A stretch of 64,000 bases of DNA from Lotmaria passim (lineage: Eukaryota; Euglenozoa; Kinetoplastea; Trypanosomatida; Trypanosomatidae): contig CP140192.1 in NCBI GenBank assembly GCA_037349495.1, forward strand, positions 1,442,001 to 1,506,000. Reading direction: 5' to 3'. The position numbers and the translations under genes were made by a program. Below are positions 37,655 to 46,934 of the stretch, one piece after another. A model generated the notes under the pieces. It searched no databases and was not told the DNA's origin. It saw only the letters and a program-made list of their open reading frames with translations. Every line of letters begins with the position of its first letter. The first letter of the stretch is position 1.

Positions 37655-40591
37655 TTAGTGAGAAAGCTGACGCATTGGATCGTTGTGAGAGTGCACTGTG
37701 ATGGCACTTCGTCCTTTGGCTCGCGGCGAGGACGCGCCCCCGTCGACGGCAAACGACACCGTTCGCTTCTGCTTGCGCCGCTGTGCGCTGGAGGTCAGCT
37801 CCGCCGCCTCGGCCCCCTTCAGCGCCGACGACGTTCCCAAAAAGCGCGATTGCGCCGAGGCTGCCACAGTCGGTGCACCAAGACTCCGCCCTGAAAACGT
37901 GTTGGGTGAGAGAGGGGAAAAGAGAGACTCCTTATTGTGAGCTGCGTCTCTGCTCGCTGCACAACGCGTCGGGTACACCTGCCGCAGCGAAGGTCGGGGC
38001 ATGTCCTCGAACTCATCTCCTTGCATCATTTCATGTTCCGCAACGCCTGCCTCTGCCGCACCAGCGTAGTCTACCAAATCGTCAAAGTAGACGGAGTTGT
38101 CACTTCGCTCAGACCGGGCATAGCCCGGCAGCGGGTAAAACGGTGCCGCCGCCGCCGTGACGGGGAACTCCTCCGAATCGGTTAGCGCGTCGTACAGGAC
38201 ACGCGCCGACGAAGTCAGGCCGTGCGCCCAAGCCGGCGACTCCACTCCACACGGCTTCTCCTTGGCTGCGCGAGCCGTTGTGTGCGGCACCCTGTCAAGT
38301 GGGATGCACGAGGTGCGTCGCCGCCGCGGCCGCTGCGCCGTCTGAAACGTGAACGGATCCGTCAGCGTCGTCCCGCTCACGGTGCTCATGGTGGCAGCTG
38401 ACGCCTTGTGACGGGGTAGACCCATGGTGCGGACGAGCTCGTCGTGCTCTGCCCTGCGGCGTCGAGCCATCCGCTGTCGCTGCAAGAAGCCCGAAACGCC
38501 TGTGACGTGGTTCACAGACGGGCCCTGAACCTCTGGCGCCGCCGCTGCACCGGCGGTGCCGGGAAACGAGCTACCATCCCGCCGCCGATCTGCGTTGTTG
38601 GTGCGCGGTCGGAACGTGCACTCCACCAGCTCATGCACCGCCTCACTTTCTCTTCTCTCCTGGATAAAATCCTGCCGCTCTTGCAGGAAGTTCATCTGTC
38701 GCTGATAGAAGTGCTCGACCTGGTCCCGCGTGAGAGTGACCACACGCTTTTGCGGTGACGTCTTCGCCGACTCGGGCGTCGAGTCTTCCCTCTCCGCCTG
38801 CGTAGAAGCACGCGGCGAGGACGGCTTCGCCTTGACATTCGCTGACGTTGCGGCGGATGGCATTGGCTCGTACAAGTCCTTTTTGCCAGGATCGATATCC
38901 ACCGCTTTCTGCGGGTTTGTGCGGGCGGCACCGGTCAGCCGCCTCACCACGTCGCCATCACGCGTTTGCTTGAGGCGCTGCATGGCGTACTGCGTCCCAG
39001 GCGACAACTCCGGTCGAAAAGGGCACTCGCGTGCGTTGAGCGAGGCCGCACGTCGCCGCTGCGCCACCTCACTCGCCTTCTTCGCGCTGTAGTACAGCCG
39101 GTCGTTCAACTCCTTTGTGTTTATCTTTCGCGGGCTTGCAGCGGCGCCCTTGTCTGCGTCGTCGCCACCGCTCTTCGTCACTGCCGCGCCCACACCTGGT
39201 GACTGCGCGGCAGCTTTCAGTGCGGCCTCCTCTTCCTTTACCTGCTCGTAGAGAGCTTGACGGCGCACAAAGTCGTGCTCAAAGAAGCGGCGGTGCAGTC
39301 CGTTGGCGATCCACCTGTCAGAGGTTGGGTTCGTTTGGGGCTGGTGCGTGTCTCCGTCACCCTCCTCTTGTTCATTGCGAGTCGCAGCAGGCCTCTGGGA
39401 ACCGTTCTTGCTGGAGCTACCGTGGGACGTGTTGCTGCCAAGGCCGCTCGCCCCTTGCGTTTGTCTCGCAGATTGACTTTGCTGCCGCTGCCGCGCAACC
39501 GCCTGTGCGTACAACGCATCGCTGCGGCGGCTCGCATCGCAGCCGAGACTCGCATCTGCCTGGCTGACTGTGAACGACGCACCATCGCTAGAGCGGTTGA
39601 GCAGCTCCTGCAGCTCCGTCTTCCGCGCTTGCACCAGCTCCCGCCGTCGCGCGTCGTCAAGCGCGACCGAGGTGGGCGAGATCTGCGGCTGAAAGGGAAA
39701 CGCACCGGCTGCCGCCTCCTCCGCCTGCAGGCGGTGCTGCGCTTTCACGGCGAGAAAAAGTTCGTTGCGTTTCTGAAACTCCGCTTGTAGCCGTCGCCGC
39801 TCCTCGGAGTCCGGTGGGTGGGCGCCACTACTCCCGATCATGGACGCCTGCGCCGCCTCGAGCGCGGCGGCCTCGTCGTGCGCTTTCATTTCCTGCCGTC
39901 GCTGCCGCTCGCGGGCGACCGTTTCGCCGTAGTGAAGCAATCGCTCCTCCACCGGCACGTCGTCCAGGTGGCGCAGCCGATTGTCGTAGACGGGAGCGTG
40001 GCGGTTAATCTCAGGCTGGAAGGCGTCACGCAGTGCGGCGGCCTCGGCACGACGCTTCTGCTCCTCTCGGTGACGTCGGCGCAGCTCCAACTGCACCGAC
40101 TGCGCCGCGAGACGGTCAAAAACGGGGTTTACAGGCGTGGCAGCCGAGCTCACCGTTTTCTGCGCTTCTGTATGAGGCGCCTCCGGAGCCGCCGTCGTCG
40201 CCATTCCGACTTTCAGTTTGTCATCTCTGTCAGCCGATGCAGCTGCCCCGCGGACGGATGAAGTCATGGTTTCGCGTACCGGACGGAAAGGGTGTTGCTC
40301 GCGGAATTCGCGCTCCCGCGCGGATCGCTGGGCTTCTTCTCGCAGTCGTCTCATGTGCTCGTCGAAGACGTGGCGCTGCTGTGTCCCGAGTCGGTAATAG
40401 CGCGCGAGAGGCGAGGACGTGGCCGCGGCATCATTTTTCGCTCCCTCAGCCTCCTCGGGCTGCTCGGACTGCAGCTGCTGCGGCTGCGGCTGCGGCTGCG
40501 GCGGCGCCATTTCGACCTGAGGCGCTACGGTCTGCTTGCTGTCTACCTCGTGCACCGTGTACTGCTCATCTTCGTCGGACTCGTGGAACAT
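37655..40591 (-). CDS. Protein with repeated F-x-P motifs, probably cytoskeletal
   Basis: The protein has 978 residues, mostly charged helix and disorder. A short motif recurs at about 102 (HPFRPVRE), 191 (AFQPEINR), 300 (FPFQPQIS), 524 (CPFRPELS) and 660 (CTFRPRTN), each followed by Arg/Glu-rich helices (RLLHYGETVARERQRRQEM; RRFFEHDFVRRQALYEQ). Such F-x-P-x-(I/L) repeats are widespread in protist coiled-coil proteins of the flagellum and subpellicular skeleton. A Gln/Pro run lies at 31-45, and the C-terminal third is Ser/Ala-rich. No enzyme domain or membrane segment is seen. The ATG at 40591 is the first in frame. The cytoskeletal role is inference from composition and motif only. Confidence 0.75.
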   Translation of the reverse strand: MFHESDEDEQYTVHEVDSKQTVAPQVEMAPPQPQPQPQQLQSEQPEEAEGAKNDAAATSSPLARYYRLGTQQRHVFDEHMRRLREEAQRSAREREFREQHPFRPVRETMTSSVRGAAASADRDDKLKVGMATTAAPEAPHTEAQKTVSSAATPVNPVFDRLAAQSVQLELRRRHREEQKRRAEAAALRDAFQPEINRHAPVYDNRLRHLDDVPVEERLLHYGETVARERQRRQEMKAHDEAAALEAAQASMIGSSGAHPPDSEERRRLQAEFQKRNELFLAVKAQHRLQAEEAAAGAFPFQPQISPTSVALDDARRRELVQARKTELQELLNRSSDGASFTVSQADASLGCDASRRSDALYAQAVARQRQQSQSARQTQGASGLGSNTSHGSSSKNGSQRPAATRNEQEEGDGDTHQPQTNPTSDRWIANGLHRRFFEHDFVRRQALYEQVKEEEAALKAAAQSPGVGAAVTKSGGDDADKGAAASPRKINTKELNDRLYYSAKKASEVAQRRRAASLNARECPFRPELSPGTQYAMQRLKQTRDGDVVRRLTGAARTNPQKAVDIDPGKKDLYEPMPSAATSANVKAKPSSPRASTQAEREDSTPESAKTSPQKRVVTLTRDQVEHFYQRQMNFLQERQDFIQERRESEAVHELVECTFRPRTNNADRRRDGSSFPGTAGAAAAPEVQGPSVNHVTGVSGFLQRQRMARRRRAEHDELVRTMGLPRHKASAATMSTVSGTTLTDPFTFQTAQRPRRRRTSCIPLDRVPHTTARAAKEKPCGVESPAWAHGLTSSARVLYDALTDSEEFPVTAAAAPFYPLPGYARSERSDNSVYFDDLVDYAGAAEAGVAEHEMMQGDEFEDMPRPSLRQVYPTRCAASRDAAHNKESLFSPLSPNTFSGRSLGAPTVAASAQSRFLGTSSALKGAEAAELTSSAQRRKQKRTVSFAVDGGASSPRAKGRSAITVHSHNDPMRQLSH

Positions 40592-41313
40592 TGAAGAAAC
40601 AAGCGAGCAAACAAAGAGCAGCGGTTCTATTGCCAGGGATAAAAAGTACGTATGGGTACCACAAGTTTATTCAATCTATGAACTAGTACGTGGTGATTAA
40701 GGAAAAAAAAAAAGAGATCTTTGCCGTTTGTATGGCTGCGTTACACAAGCATAACAAATTCTGAAGAAATATGTGATAGTCTGCTGTGCATAACCTCTTG
40801 CGACTGAGAAATAACACATAAACAAAAAAGAACGTTTTTTTTTGTCGTGTTGTTGTGTTTCTATACTAGAAGCTGCAGATTACAAAAAAAAAAAAAGAAA
40901 AGGGCAAAACTGAATGCGGTGGCAAAAAAAAAAAACAGCTAGGGGACAGGCAAGCGAGTTATAGTGGTTACTCATCAAGACCACCAAAAAACAGGATTGT
41001 TTTACCCAGGGATTTGTGGAAACTCTCTTGTTTTTAATACAAACAGCACAAACATAAATAATAAGGGTCACACAAAGCGAGAGCACTTTTTCTTTTTGTG
41101 TATGTGTGTGTGTTTCTTATTTCTGAAAAGGAGAATACAGCACTAGTGTCTTTGTGGTTTCCTTTTTTTTTTTTCAACATGCAACAATTCACAGAAAAAA
41201 AAAAATAGGAAAAAAAAAAAGAAGGTGATGTCCAAACCTCCGCATTGCACGAGCTCTGTGATGAAGTAAAAACACGAGTACCCATTCCTGGAAGGCAGAA
41301 AAAAGGCCACGGA
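40592..41313 (-). other. Intergenic spacer
   Basis: A-rich on +, with T-runs near 40837 and 41162. No gene seen. Confidence 0.7.
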
Positions 41314-42957
41314 TCAGACTTCAGGCATCTGGTTCACGGCGCCACGCTGCACAAGCTGCTGCAGCTCCTGCGGCATGTCCGGCGTAATCTCTTTTACAAA
41401 GTGCATCACGCGGTTCGCGAGAGCGCGGTAGAGGTGGTCCTCCTCACACTTCATCTGCACAAAGTACCGATTGGCCCGCTCCACCTCCTGCAGCGACATG
41501 GACCGCGCCATCGGGATGGTGAAAGAGGACAGGATCTTGATGGTGGTGACGGGTACCTCCTCCGCGAAGCTCATGCCCATGAGGATCGGCTCGAGGAAGC
41601 TCCAGTCCTTGAAGCCGTACATGAAGCCTTTCTGCGCCGCGAGAGTGTAGTACTCTGGGTCGCGGTAGCCGAGGTGGGCAAGACCACGCGTCGCTCGAGC
41701 CAAGTCGACTGGAGAAAAAATCTCCACGCGCAGCCGCGCTTGCCGGCCAAACACCTCGACAAGCGCGTGCGTGCGCGCCGGCGGGTAGTGGGCGATGATG
41801 TCGAGTATCTCCGCCAGCGCCGCCGGGTGCAGGTAGCGGGTGCACTCGTACGCGCGGTCTAGCAAGATCTTCATGAGGGCGTCGGAGTTATGAGGGACGC
41901 TGCTACACACGTCCATCACCGCGGGCAGGTTTCGCGGGTCCAGCAGGTGGGCGTAGCGCATCAAACACGCTACGAGGCTACTGAACATATCCTCGTGGAG
42001 GAGGTTCAGCCGCTGCAGGGCAACAAAGGCCTGAACGAGCGTCCGCTGGTCCAGATCGCTGGCGACGTCGACGAGCGCGTCGGCGTAGATCTCGATGTGC
42101 TCGCGGTTTGTGTAGTCCAGCTGGGTGAAGGTGACGAGAAAGGCGGTCAACGTTGCCGCGTCCATGCTTTCCACGTGCTCCAGACCCGCGTCCACGAGCT
42201 TCACAAAGGTGCGGGTGTACTGCCGGCCAGCGCTCTGCAGCCCTGTCAGCGTGTTCGTGTAATCCTCTGGCTGGAAGTCAGCGATGCGCTGCTCCGCCAA
42301 GGTAAAAGCCTTGCGCAACGTGGCGAAAGGCATGCCACGCGTTGTGGCAAGCGCCTTTACCGTTAGCGAGACCTCCAGCGGCCCCAGCTCGTCGGCGACG
42401 GTGAACAGCCGCTTCGCAATCTTGTTCATCGCCTCCGCGTTGGTGCAGCGCAGCTTGCCCAGCTCCGCCAGCGCCAGCGACAGCTGCGACGGGCTGAACT
42501 CGTCCAGCAGCGGCGGAATCTTGTTCAGCACCTCTGATATCTTCTTCTCGTCGCGCGTGCCGGCGTGCACGTTCATGGCGCGTAGCACGTCCAGCAGCGT
42601 CTCAGGTGACACGGCGTCTTCCTCTGGTACCATCACCTCTGTCGGTGAGGTGTTGACGCCGGCCTTGCGCAGCGTGTCCATGACAAGGCTTACTTGGAAA
42701 GGGGTCAGCACGCTCTGATCAGAACGCTTGAATGCGTCTGCGATGCCGCGCATCACGTCCGCGTCTGCCATGAGGTTGATCGTGTCATTGTTGTAGGCAA
42801 TGAGACAAACTTGGTAGACATCCTGTGCATTGAAAGGGACAAGGTTGAGGCGTATGCGTTGGAAGATGTACGGCAGCGACGCCCGCTGCGATCCGGTGGA
42901 GACAGCAGATTGAAATAGAGTGGCCGCCACCATCGCGCCTCCAGCGCCGCGATTCAT
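41314..42957 (-). CDS. All-helical repeat protein A, probable mitochondrial, paralogue of next gene
   Basis: The 547-residue protein is built of helical repeats of about 35-40 residues (SQLSLALAELGKLRCTNAEA; LEVSLTVKALATTRGMPFAT; NLPAVMDVCSSVPHNSDAL; LARATRGLAHLGYRDPEYY), the style of the FASTK-like and octotricopeptide RNA-processing proteins of organelles. The N-terminus (MNRGAGGAMVAATLFQSAVSTGSQRAS) has Arg and no acid, suiting mitochondrial import. It aligns with the next gene (43398-45308) across three blocks: ATPFQVSL-type (here LTPFQVSLVMD), the LxKLxxTN block and the HYPPARTH/TYPPAKGQ block. The start is the ATG at 42957; an upstream in-frame GTG is ignored. A function in mitochondrial RNA editing, processing or the mitoribosome is plausible but unproven. 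Confidence 0.7.
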   Translation of the reverse strand: MNRGAGGAMVAATLFQSAVSTGSQRASLPYIFQRIRLNLVPFNAQDVYQVCLIAYNNDTINLMADADVMRGIADAFKRSDQSVLTPFQVSLVMDTLRKAGVNTSPTEVMVPEEDAVSPETLLDVLRAMNVHAGTRDEKKISEVLNKIPPLLDEFSPSQLSLALAELGKLRCTNAEAMNKIAKRLFTVADELGPLEVSLTVKALATTRGMPFATLRKAFTLAEQRIADFQPEDYTNTLTGLQSAGRQYTRTFVKLVDAGLEHVESMDAATLTAFLVTFTQLDYTNREHIEIYADALVDVASDLDQRTLVQAFVALQRLNLLHEDMFSSLVACLMRYAHLLDPRNLPAVMDVCSSVPHNSDALMKILLDRAYECTRYLHPAALAEILDIIAHYPPARTHALVEVFGRQARLRVEIFSPVDLARATRGLAHLGYRDPEYYTLAAQKGFMYGFKDWSFLEPILMGMSFAEEVPVTTIKILSSFTIPMARSMSLQEVERANRYFVQMKCEEDHLYRALANRVMHFVKEITPDMPQELQQLVQRGAVNQMPEV

Positions 42958-43397
42958 CTTGAGCGCACGTACGTCTCCTGGCCAATTCCGGATTGACTGT
43001 AAAGCACAAGCAAAATGCACGCACTAAAGGAAAATGAAGGAAAAAAGCTAAACGACCCTACACACGAAAGACAACGAAGCGGTAAACTAGACAGCAATGG
43101 AGCGTTTGGTGAAGTCCAATGAGCTTACTACGATTGTACTGGGGTTGGTGTGAGGATGAAATGAAAGCAGACAAAAAAAAAGAAGCAAAGTCTGAAGAAG
43201 AAAAGTGCCTTAAACACACACACACACACACAAAAAAAAAAAACTAGCGAAAACTCTATCGTAACTACGTCCACTTTTATTGATGCCACGCCTTTCTTCT
43301 TCTCTTTCTTTTTTTGTTTATGTGTGTATTTGTGACTCTCGAAGCTTGACGAATGTTACACAGGGGAAAAAAGGAGGCAAAAAAAAAAGAGCTTCTC
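42958..43397 (-). other. Intergenic spacer between helical paralogues
   Basis: Contains a CA run at about 43213-43231 and A-runs on +. No gene seen. Confidence 0.7.
43213..43231. repeat. (CA)n microsatellite
   Basis: An uninterrupted CA run followed by an A-run in the 5' flank of helical protein A. Confidence 0.8.
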
Positions 43398-45308
43398 TTA
43401 CAGTAAGTCGGCCATGGGATCATAGTAGGCACTGCGACGCTTACGCGATGAGGAGGTGGTAGCGGGTGCGCGTTGGAGACGCTTCGCCTTCGTGAAAATC
43501 TGCTGCAGCACCTTGTGGTCAGTCACCCCCAGCTTCACGAGAGCCTTGCGGCAGTACGACAGCTCCTCGTCCTTGAGGGTTGGTGCGAGGGTGCAAATGA
43601 CGTTGGACAGCATGCCCAGCCCCTGCGGCAGCGCCGCCATCTCCGGCGTGCAGCAGCCCAGCAGCACCTGCACCTGCTCAAAGCTGCGTATGCCACCTTT
43701 CTGAGTCTGCAGGACAAGCGCGATACTGAAAAAGTCGTCCGTGAAGAGCTGCAGCATCGCCAGCGAGATGACAATGCTCTCCAGCGTCTCAGCGTCCATC
43801 GACTTGGCGCGAAGAGCACAGGCGTAAGCGAGAGATACAATAGCGACCTGGCCCTTAGCGGGTGGGTAGGTGGAAAGGAGGTGCAGCACGAACTTCAGCT
43901 GCGCCACCGTCAGCCTGCCGGCTTCGTTTTCGAGACGTGTGAGGAGGATATGCATGCAATCGTTGCTGCGGTGCATGGGGACGGTGGATAAGAGATCCAT
44001 CACCCGATCCACCAGCCACAGGTCCATCGTTGGCGCGAGAAAGGTGAGTCGGTCGATCAACTCCTTCATGCCCTCAGGCTCCGTCCCGGGAACTGCCAGC
44101 GTCGTGGCCGCTTCCAATAACACCAGCACGTCCTTTTCCGAGGACGTCGTTTTCCACCGCGCCGCCCAGTCCCGCAACACGAGCTGCACCGTCGCCGGCT
44201 GCTGTAAGTGGTAGCGCGCCATCGAGAGGAGCAGCATGCGGTGGTATACGGCGGAGGTGGCGTCCGGCAGCTTCTTGACGGCTTGCGCGACCAGCGGTGT
44301 AAGCAGCCGTTGCGACGCGGTGGAGTTGTTCTCTTGCCGCTCAAACGACTGGCAAAGCAGGAAGACCTCCTCCGCCGTGAGCTCCTGCACGTGGTCAAGA
44401 ATGCGGTTCACAATGGGCACGCATGAGTCCCGCGTGTGCAGCTTGTGCAAGTTGAAGAAGAGCGTGCAGAGATCGTGGCGCTGAAGCTGGTTTGCCACCT
44501 CGCACCCGCGACGTGTGAGAAGAGCGGTGTGCTGGTAGTTCGTGTAGTTCAGCTTCGCCAGCGTCTTGACTAACCGCACCGTTTCGGTGGGCGAAAGCTG
44601 ACGCAGCAGCGGCTCCAAGGCGCTCAGGTAGGCGTCCAGGCTGGCCGCACGCATGCTACCTAGTGCCACACCGAGGCTTGGCACGCTGGATGGGGCGACA
44701 GACGATGCCTCCCACCCATGCCCTTTTCGCTCTTTGTTGTGACTCTTGCGGCTATCGTGGCTGCTGTTGTTTGAGTGCGCTTTTGCTTTCTGACGTGCCT
44801 CGCGCGCCGTCGCGCGGCCGTGCTCTGCCTCCACCTCCTTCACGAGATCCATAATTGCGGTATAGTAATCCCGTGCGGTCGTTGGCGTCGATGCCGTGAG
44901 TGCAGCAGCTGCAACAGGAGCGCTGGCATTCGTCGCTGCTTCCGACGGTGGTGGCGTCAAAGTGCCGTCGCCACCACTCTGCGTCGCGGCAGTGGCCAGC
45001 GACACAGAGGGCGACGGGCTTGGCAGGACGCCGTCCAGCAAGGAAACCTGGAACGGCGTGGCGTGGCCGCGTAGGTCTTGGTAGCGCTGTGCGAGGCTTT
45101 TGATGAGCTCGCCATCATCGCGGAGACGAAGCACGTCTGCTGGGTCCTTCAAAAGAATGCCTATTTTGTACAACTCCGGGAGTTGTATGCGCTGGGCGTG
45201 CTTCGCCGTATGCCTCAGCAAGCGCGTGAGACCTGTATGGCTTAATGACGCCTGTTGACGGCAAACACACGTCCGCTGACTGAACTTGGACACCTGCGAT
45301 GCGTACAT
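43398..45308 (-). CDS. All-helical repeat protein B, probable mitochondrial, paralogue of previous gene
   Basis: The 636-residue protein shares with protein A the opening LPELYKIGILLKDPADV (A: FNAQDVYQVCLIAYNNDTI), HATPFQVSL, SPTETVRLVKTLAKLNYTN and TYPPAKGQVAIVSLA. It carries a Ser/Ala/Thr insert at about residues 105-210 that A lacks. Residues 1-46 (MYASQVSKFSQRTCVCRQQ...) contain Arg, Lys and His but no acid, a good mitochondrial presequence. The last residues are basic then acidic (SSSRKRRSAYYDPMADLL). The start is the ATG at 45308, just downstream of a GA-repeat and A15 run in the leader; an earlier in-frame TTG is ignored. The pair arose by an old tandem duplication. Function unknown. 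Confidence 0.7.
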   Translation of the reverse strand: MYASQVSKFSQRTCVCRQQASLSHTGLTRLLRHTAKHAQRIQLPELYKIGILLKDPADVLRLRDDGELIKSLAQRYQDLRGHATPFQVSLLDGVLPSPSPSVSLATAATQSGGDGTLTPPPSEAATNASAPVAAAALTASTPTTARDYYTAIMDLVKEVEAEHGRATAREARQKAKAHSNNSSHDSRKSHNKERKGHGWEASSVAPSSVPSLGVALGSMRAASLDAYLSALEPLLRQLSPTETVRLVKTLAKLNYTNYQHTALLTRRGCEVANQLQRHDLCTLFFNLHKLHTRDSCVPIVNRILDHVQELTAEEVFLLCQSFERQENNSTASQRLLTPLVAQAVKKLPDATSAVYHRMLLLSMARYHLQQPATVQLVLRDWAARWKTTSSEKDVLVLLEAATTLAVPGTEPEGMKELIDRLTFLAPTMDLWLVDRVMDLLSTVPMHRSNDCMHILLTRLENEAGRLTVAQLKFVLHLLSTYPPAKGQVAIVSLAYACALRAKSMDAETLESIVISLAMLQLFTDDFFSIALVLQTQKGGIRSFEQVQVLLGCCTPEMAALPQGLGMLSNVICTLAPTLKDEELSYCRKALVKLGVTDHKVLQQIFTKAKRLQRAPATTSSSRKRRSAYYDPMADLL

Positions 45309-45972
45309 TTCTCTCTCTCTCTTTTTTTTTTTTTTTGACTTTAAGGTACAAAAGCTGTACTGGTCCGACTGGCTTTTGTCAACAACTAGAGAAGTGAACG
45401 CCTCAGAGAGCAGCTTAGAAAAAAAAAGGGGGGGGGGAAAAAAAACAGAAGAAGGAAGTCCCTGGAGTCGAGAGAAATGAGATGCCAAAGTCAAGCATTT
45501 TCTAGAAACAGCATTGATGAGAAGCCACTGTGCTTACAGCGAGCAAGGCGATGCAAGCATCAAGAGAGCGTTTGAAATGCAACATTCGCTGTACAAGCAA
45601 AAAGAAGGAAAAAATAAAAAGAAAAAGAAAAAGAACTGGCAATAAAAAATGCGTGGTCACTGAAGAGAAGGTCGATTTTTTTTGTTTTTGTTCTTTTTAC
45701 GTAGTTTTCCTGCATGGATGTAAAAGATGCAGAAAAAAGGGCATGCGTACGGTGCTTAAAAGACGAGAGAAAAAGAAAAGAACATAGATGTGCGAACTAC
45801 CACAAAAACAACAACAACAAAAAAAAAGCAAAACCATCAGCAAGGTAAACCAGCGTCAACCAAATACTCGACTTACATACGCAAACCTTCTGTGGCCAAA
45901 AAAGCAGAGAACAAAAAAACAACCGGACAAACAAACAAACAAACTCTAAACGCATCGGGTTTGAACTGCCAG
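45309..45972 (-). other. Intergenic spacer
   Basis: A (CT)n/T15 tract on + directly upstream of protein B, an A9-G10-A8 block at 45419-45445 and a (CAA)nA9 motif at about 45798-45828. No gene seen. Confidence 0.65.
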
Positions 45973-46380
45973 TCATCGGACCTTTTCTTTCCAGGGCTCG
46001 AAAAGGAGGTGGCTTGCGACAGAGACGGGGATGTCCACCCACGGCGGGACGCTGTTGTTCGAGTCCGCCAACGCACCCACCTCCAACTCATTATCCAGCT
46101 TGCGGTCTACATCTGTGATGCAGCGGCCATCGGTGAGCGGGTGCGTCGTGACGAGCACCAGCAACCACGACGTTGTGAAATAGTAAAACAGAAGCATCAC
46201 CAGAATGGCAGGCAGCGCCACAGCCCAGTAGCGGTCCGGGTAGTAGGTGAGGTGCAGTGCGTGCAGCACCTCATCTGGCAGCACCGCCCACAACACATAG
46301 GCAACGGAGCACAAGACAATCAAAATAGACGCAATAAAGCCGTTGATGGCGATCTGCGCACGTTGATTCTCCCCCGACAT
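45973..46380 (-). CDS. PIGP: PIG-P, GPI-GlcNAc transferase subunit
   Basis: The 135-residue protein has two membrane helices: INGFIASILIVLCSVAYVLW (about 12-32) and AVALPAILVMLLFYYFTT (about 53-71), with the family hallmark YYPDRYWAVALP between them and a conserved WAVLPDEVL. It matches the PIG-P/GPI19 domain in length and order. PIG-P is a subunit of the ER complex that transfers GlcNAc to phosphatidylinositol, the first step of GPI anchor synthesis, a pathway on which trypanosomatid surface coats depend. The C-terminal tail (PPWVDIPVSVASHLLF) is also typical: in fungal and protist members it carries a short Pro-rich conserved end. The ATG at 46380 is the first in frame. Confidence 0.85.
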   Translation of the reverse strand: MSGENQRAQIAINGFIASILIVLCSVAYVLWAVLPDEVLHALHLTYYPDRYWAVALPAILVMLLFYYFTTSWLLVLVTTHPLTDGRCITDVDRKLDNELEVGALADSNNSVPPWVDIPVSVASHLLFEPWKEKVR

Positions 46381-46934
46381 GTTCGGCTGCGAATCCCTCA
46401 GCGACGAACAGCCTTGACTCTATATCTGTGATGAGTTTCCTTTTTCCTCAGTCGATGTGTGTTTTTTTGGAGTGAGATATTTGGGCGATGTGGAACGAAA
46501 ACGAAAAAGGCAAGATCAAAGGAGTAGAGCGAAGTCAAAAGTCCGCAGTTCAAAAAAAAAAAAATGGGCGGGGGTCTTATTGTGAGGTTGAAGTCCTGCT
46601 GCCTTACCACCTTCTTTCCCAAACATGGTGCTAGGCGTTTTGCCTCTCGTCTTGGATTGCCGGGCTTATGTTGGCCCTTATCACTGTTACCCATTCAGAA
46701 AAGACGCTCTACTTTCTCTTAGGAAGCACTCATCTATAATCCAGATAAACGGACTTTATAGAAAAAGAGAAGCTGGCTCTTTAAAGCGTGAAAAGGGCTA
46801 CTGCTTTACAAACAAACAACAACAACAACAAAAAAAAAAAAAGCGGACAGTTGTGCTGCAGATCGTCAGTGACATACAAAACACTAACACTCCCACAAGC
46901 AGGCCCATTTTTTTTTTTTTTGGTGGGGGCTTCT
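46381..46934 (-). other. Intergenic spacer
   Basis: Contains a (CAA)nA12 motif at about 46813-46842 and a T14 run on + just past the stop of the gene to the right. A 98-codon frame here is probably leader sequence. No gene supported. Confidence 0.6.

Noticed and set aside
43018-43020. Longer N-termini for several genes (VPS8, DNAAF1, 2H, RABL3, PPR, helical A and B, reductase)
   Set aside because: The extra codons begin only at GTG or TTG and encode low-complexity leader sequence; the first downstream ATG fits the acceptor sites.
45955-45990. GTTCAAACC-type B box near the PIG-P stop
   Set aside because: No complementary T-stem, and the sequence overlaps the end of the coding region.
46398-46694. 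98-codon ATG frame on - upstream of PIG-P
   Set aside because: Composition is that of a leader (Lys/Arg/His then Phe run), it lacks a separate acceptor, and no domain is visible.
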